Assembly: GCF_000195315.1 (NCBI RefSeq)
Contig: NC_015389.1
Coordinates: forward strand, 1,674,001-1,738,000
DNA length: 64,000 nucleotides
Reading direction: 5' to 3'
Origin: Coriobacterium glomerans PW2
GTDB lineage: Bacteria > Actinomycetota > Coriobacteriia > Coriobacteriales > Coriobacteriaceae
Below the pieces are notes generated by a model. The model was given only the letters and a program-made list of their open reading frames with translations. It ran no database searches and was not told the DNA's origin. This document shows, piece by piece, positions 61,768 through 64,000 of the stretch (its first letter is position 1; each line of letters begins with the position of its first letter). The translations under genes were made by a program, and so were the position numbers.

Positions 61768-61835
61768 GCCCGTCCCCTTTCCGGTCCGCCCGCCGTATCG
61801 TCGGACCCTGTTCGCTCTCGCGCACCCGTTTCATG

Positions 61836-62125
61836 AAAAACCGCCCTCGGGCGCTCTCGCATACCCAAGGACGGCTGATATCCGCGGTACCACCTTGATT
61901 GACCGGCAGGCTGTCTGTCCTGCGGTCCCCTTTTGCCCTGTGTCGCCGGGATCCGCGGCTCCCCTACTGGAAACCCGGCTTTGAGGCACCGGGGGGTTCA
62001 GGTCGCTGCTCGGGAGTGAACGCGAGCATCTCCGTCGGTGGATGGGCTTCCAGCCTGGGACCCGTCCTCTCTTGACCGGACGCATATGAGACGCAGACCC
62101 TCTCCGTCATCGCGTTGTGCGCTAT
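61836..62125 (-). ncRNA. T-box leader riboswitch of pheST, specific for tRNA(Phe)
   Basis: The leader senses uncharged tRNA(Phe). The T-box core AAGGTGGTACCGCGGA lies at 61882-61896; its variable base is U, matching the A discriminator of tRNA(Phe). A stem GCTCG/CGAGC (62008-62012 with 62023-62027) holds the specifier UUC (complement of 62018-62020). A terminator, stem 61841-61851 with 61864-61874 plus T5, lies before pheS. The 5' end near 62125 is approximate. Without charged tRNA the antiterminator forms and pheST is expressed. Confidence 0.88.
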
Positions 62126-62169
62126 CGTAGCACAACCGGGACGAGGGCGCGACGCGCGCAGTTGATGTT

Positions 62170-62325
62170 TCAGGCTGTCTCGGTGGACGATATTCTTTTG
62201 ATATGGGCATGCTCGACCATCAGAATCCGCGGCTCGCGCTTTGTCGCTTCTTCGGTGAGAAAGCCGAGCACTCGGGTGAACTCAAGCGGGCTTTCAATGA
62301 TTGCACTTTGTTCTTGTTCTGCCAT
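62170..62325 (-). CDS. Possible 51-residue small protein
   Basis: An open frame starting MAEQEQSAIIESPLEFTRVL and ending in HAHIKRISSTETA, acidic and helical, without a hydrophobic segment. It begins 33 bp after the symporter stop on the same strand. The ribosome-binding site is weak (TTGGA at 13 nt), so this may not be translated. It resembles no family I know. Another possibility is a remnant of a longer gene. Confidence 0.35.
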   Translation of the reverse strand: MAEQEQSAIIESPLEFTRVLGFLTEEATKREPRILMVEHAHIKRISSTETA

Positions 62326-62357
62326 CGGAACAAAACGTCCAACGAATATGCACTATA

Positions 62358-63704
62358 TCAACGGGACCGGCTGTTATAGGTCTCCTCATCCAGCTCGCCA
62401 TCCTTGCTGCAGACGATGATGTCAACTGCGGCATCGCCGACGACATTCATGGGCATCACTGCCATGCTTGCCGGAAAATTGATAGCCAATACAAGCGAAT
62501 AGGCCATGTAGCACAGATCGGTCGTGAACCCGAGCGCGTTCATGAGCACGAACACGAGTGTGACACCGGCCATTGGCACGGGTGGCGTGGCGATCGCCAT
62601 GATTATGGACAATCCAGCCGCGAGCGCGATCTGATAGGGCTGAATATCGATACCCGCAGCCGTTGCTATGAACGTGACGGCGACGATCTGCATGACCGTG
62701 GTCCCATTCATGTGAATCGCCATACCACACGGCAGAATGAAACTAGAATACTCGCTGCTGCATCCCAACTCTTTTACGCAAGACGCCATGTTTTCAGGAA
62801 GAACTGCCGCTGAGGACTGAGTCGCCGCAGCGAGCAGGGCTGTCTTCACGGTCTTTCGAATGAAGGGAAGCGGGTTCAGATGAGTCGTCATGAAAATAGC
62901 GATCGGATAGACGCTCAGCAGCAGCACAGGACCGGAGAGAACCACGGTGATGACGAACGCACCTGCAGGTAACAGGTACTCGACGCCGTAGGTGGCGAAG
63001 GCCCGGGATATCATGAAGCATATCGCCCATGGCGATACCCGATCGATCAGAAAATCCAGATACGTGAGGACGATCCGATCGATGCTGCGGAGAAGATCCC
63101 TGAACGGTTTGGTCTGATCGGGCATGCGGTGCATGCACAGCCCCGTGACGACTGCGACGAAAATCACCGACAGAACCGCTCCGTTGTCAGAGAACACTGA
63201 AAATAGGTTGCTTGGAACGATTCCCATAAAGATGGCAAGTGGATTGTACTCGTCAACCTTCTGCAAGTCGCCAAGATCGTTCATCGGCAGCGAGATGTTG
63301 AAAAACCCGGCAGACTTCACAACATAGGCAATCAGCGAGGCGAGGACAACGCAGATCACATAGAAGATGAGAAAACTCAGTATCGCCTTGCCCGCAATTC
63401 TTCCGAGTCGTGCTCTATCCTCGATACCTTCCATCGCAAGAGTGAGGGATATGAAGACAAGGGGCATGATACCAAGCTGGAGCGCATGCATGAACAGCTG
63501 CCCGACGATATAGAAGATGCCGATTCCGTCCGCATCAGAGGCAGCCTCGATATTTGCGAACAGGATCCGGTATACCTCCCTCCAGATGGGTGATTCAGCA
63601 CCGATGCGCATCTTGAGACCTAGAAATCCGATTCCCACGGCGAAACCAACTGCAAGCGCTATGACCATTCTCCCCATCAAAGATAGGCGATTCTTAGCTC
63701 GCAT
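62358..63704 (-). CDS. Dicarboxylate/amino acid:cation symporter (DAACS family)
   Basis: A 448-residue sodium- or proton-coupled symporter of the glutamate/aspartate transporter family. It has eight helices and two hairpin loops: the serine-rich AAATQSSAAVLPENM hairpin, FILPCGMAIHMNGTTVMQIV, and the second hairpin SIIMAIATPPVPMAG. The GMAIHMNGT stretch corresponds to the NMDGT-type substrate/cation site, with some residues different. ATG 63704 has GAGGAG upstream; the frame to 63872 is unsupported. A DeoR-type regulator precedes it. Confidence 0.92.
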   Translation of the reverse strand: MRAKNRLSLMGRMVIALAVGFAVGIGFLGLKMRIGAESPIWREVYRILFANIEAASDADGIGIFYIVGQLFMHALQLGIMPLVFISLTLAMEGIEDRARLGRIAGKAILSFLIFYVICVVLASLIAYVVKSAGFFNISLPMNDLGDLQKVDEYNPLAIFMGIVPSNLFSVFSDNGAVLSVIFVAVVTGLCMHRMPDQTKPFRDLLRSIDRIVLTYLDFLIDRVSPWAICFMISRAFATYGVEYLLPAGAFVITVVLSGPVLLLSVYPIAIFMTTHLNPLPFIRKTVKTALLAAATQSSAAVLPENMASCVKELGCSSEYSSFILPCGMAIHMNGTTVMQIVAVTFIATAAGIDIQPYQIALAAGLSIIMAIATPPVPMAGVTLVFVLMNALGFTTDLCYMAYSLVLAINFPASMAVMPMNVVGDAAVDIIVCSKDGELDEETYNSRSR

Positions 63705-63806
63705 GGCATCTCCTCTCGCGTTGAATCCAAAGACGATTCGTGTGGGAACGCAAACCCAACAGTCCGTCGGACTCCGCTTCAGAGAGAAACGCGGATCGAT
63801 GGACCG

Positions 63807-64000
63807 GGTCAATACAGCAATTTGACTCCACGGGCGCAACAAGCCTGTTTCCAGTCGTCTGACGGTTCGCAATCCGTGACCAGATAATCGATGCGATCCA
63901 GATCAGCCAAGGGAACAAAAGCGTTCTGATCGAACTTCGAGTGATCGGCAAGCAGTGCGATCTCTTTCGCCCGCTCAATCAGGACGCGCTTGGTTTCGGC
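63807..64000 (-). CDS. DeoR-family regulator (partial, N-terminus beyond window edge)
   Basis: The last 64 residues of a DeoR-type repressor. AETKRVLIERAKEIALLADH and SKFDQNAFVPLADLDRIDYL, then VTDCEPSDDW, match the C-terminal sugar-phosphate-binding domain of the family. The stop is 102 bp before the symporter, so they may form one unit, and the regulator may control the symporter or genes outside the window. Confidence 0.85.

Noticed and set aside
60262-61836. Long plus-strand open frame (524 codons) opposite pheT and pheS
   Set aside because: It is a GC-driven shadow: the minus strand encodes unmistakable PheT and PheS, and the plus-strand protein is rich in Arg, His and Leu with no family pattern.

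Overview
This 64 kb window looks like a chromosome segment of a high-GC Gram-positive bacterium. The gene content and protein style (many PTS permeases, GatCA, an NAD-dependent ligase, GSI-alpha-type glutamine synthetase beside a GlnR-like regulator, subgroup Ic aspartate aminotransferase, Tat and Feo systems, a T-box before pheST) fit best with the Coriobacteriia (a Collinsella/Olsenella-type gut actinobacterium). That placement is an inference from family resemblance, not a computed result. Almost all genes are on the minus strand; the plus-strand genes are an RpiR regulator, an amino-acid ABC importer, a small unknown protein and a GntR regulator. I see no rRNA, tRNA, CRISPR array, transposase or phage gene.

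Layout, left to right. (1) 1-3010: gatA (cut by the window edge), gatC, a histidine phosphatase, HPr and a glucose-type EIIA. (2) 3164-13698: beta-glucoside utilisation. It holds an EIIBC permease, a six-gene operon (PRD regulator, EIIA, EIIB, unknown membrane protein, EIIC, 6-phospho-beta-glucosidase), and a second 6-phospho-beta-glucosidase divergent from an RpiR regulator. (3) 13786-17554: a two-gene heterodimeric ABC exporter. (4) 17872-24166: ligA, an HtrA-type protease, a GlnR-like regulator and glnA. (5) 24322-27889: ferrous iron uptake (Cys-rich small protein, FeoB, two FeoA). (6) 28056-34508: manA, aspS and a polar amino-acid ABC importer whose permease carries an unusual N-terminal ectodomain. 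(7) 34563-46157: a hydrolase/AraC/MFS operon, ppc, tatA/B-tatC-hisS, a STAS protein, an aminotransferase and an 84-residue unknown. (8) 46247-51802: a second aryl- or beta-glycoside PTS operon (GH1, EIIC, EIIB, EIIA, ROK kinase) divergent from a GntR regulator. (9) 51841-58117: an ABC-2 exporter pair and a roughly 3.1 kb block (ArsR-type regulator plus ABC exporter) flanked by a near-identical direct repeat that includes a truncated copy of the neighbouring gene. (10) 58159-64000: pheT, pheS with a T-box leader, a dicarboxylate/amino-acid symporter with a possible small protein, and the end of a DeoR regulator.

Functionally the window is dominated by import and phosphorolytic-independent cleavage of phosphorylated beta-glycosides: three GH1 enzymes and three PTS permeases, each set with its own regulator class (PRD/EIIA-type activator, RpiR, GntR). 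The shared phosphocarriers HPr and EIIA-Glc lie next to the permease that lacks its own EIIA. The most unusual elements are the repeat-flanked ArsR/ABC block with a triple half-site operator, the ABC permease fused to an ectodomain, an HPr with aspartate at the usual regulatory serine, and an unknown membrane protein inside the PTS operon.
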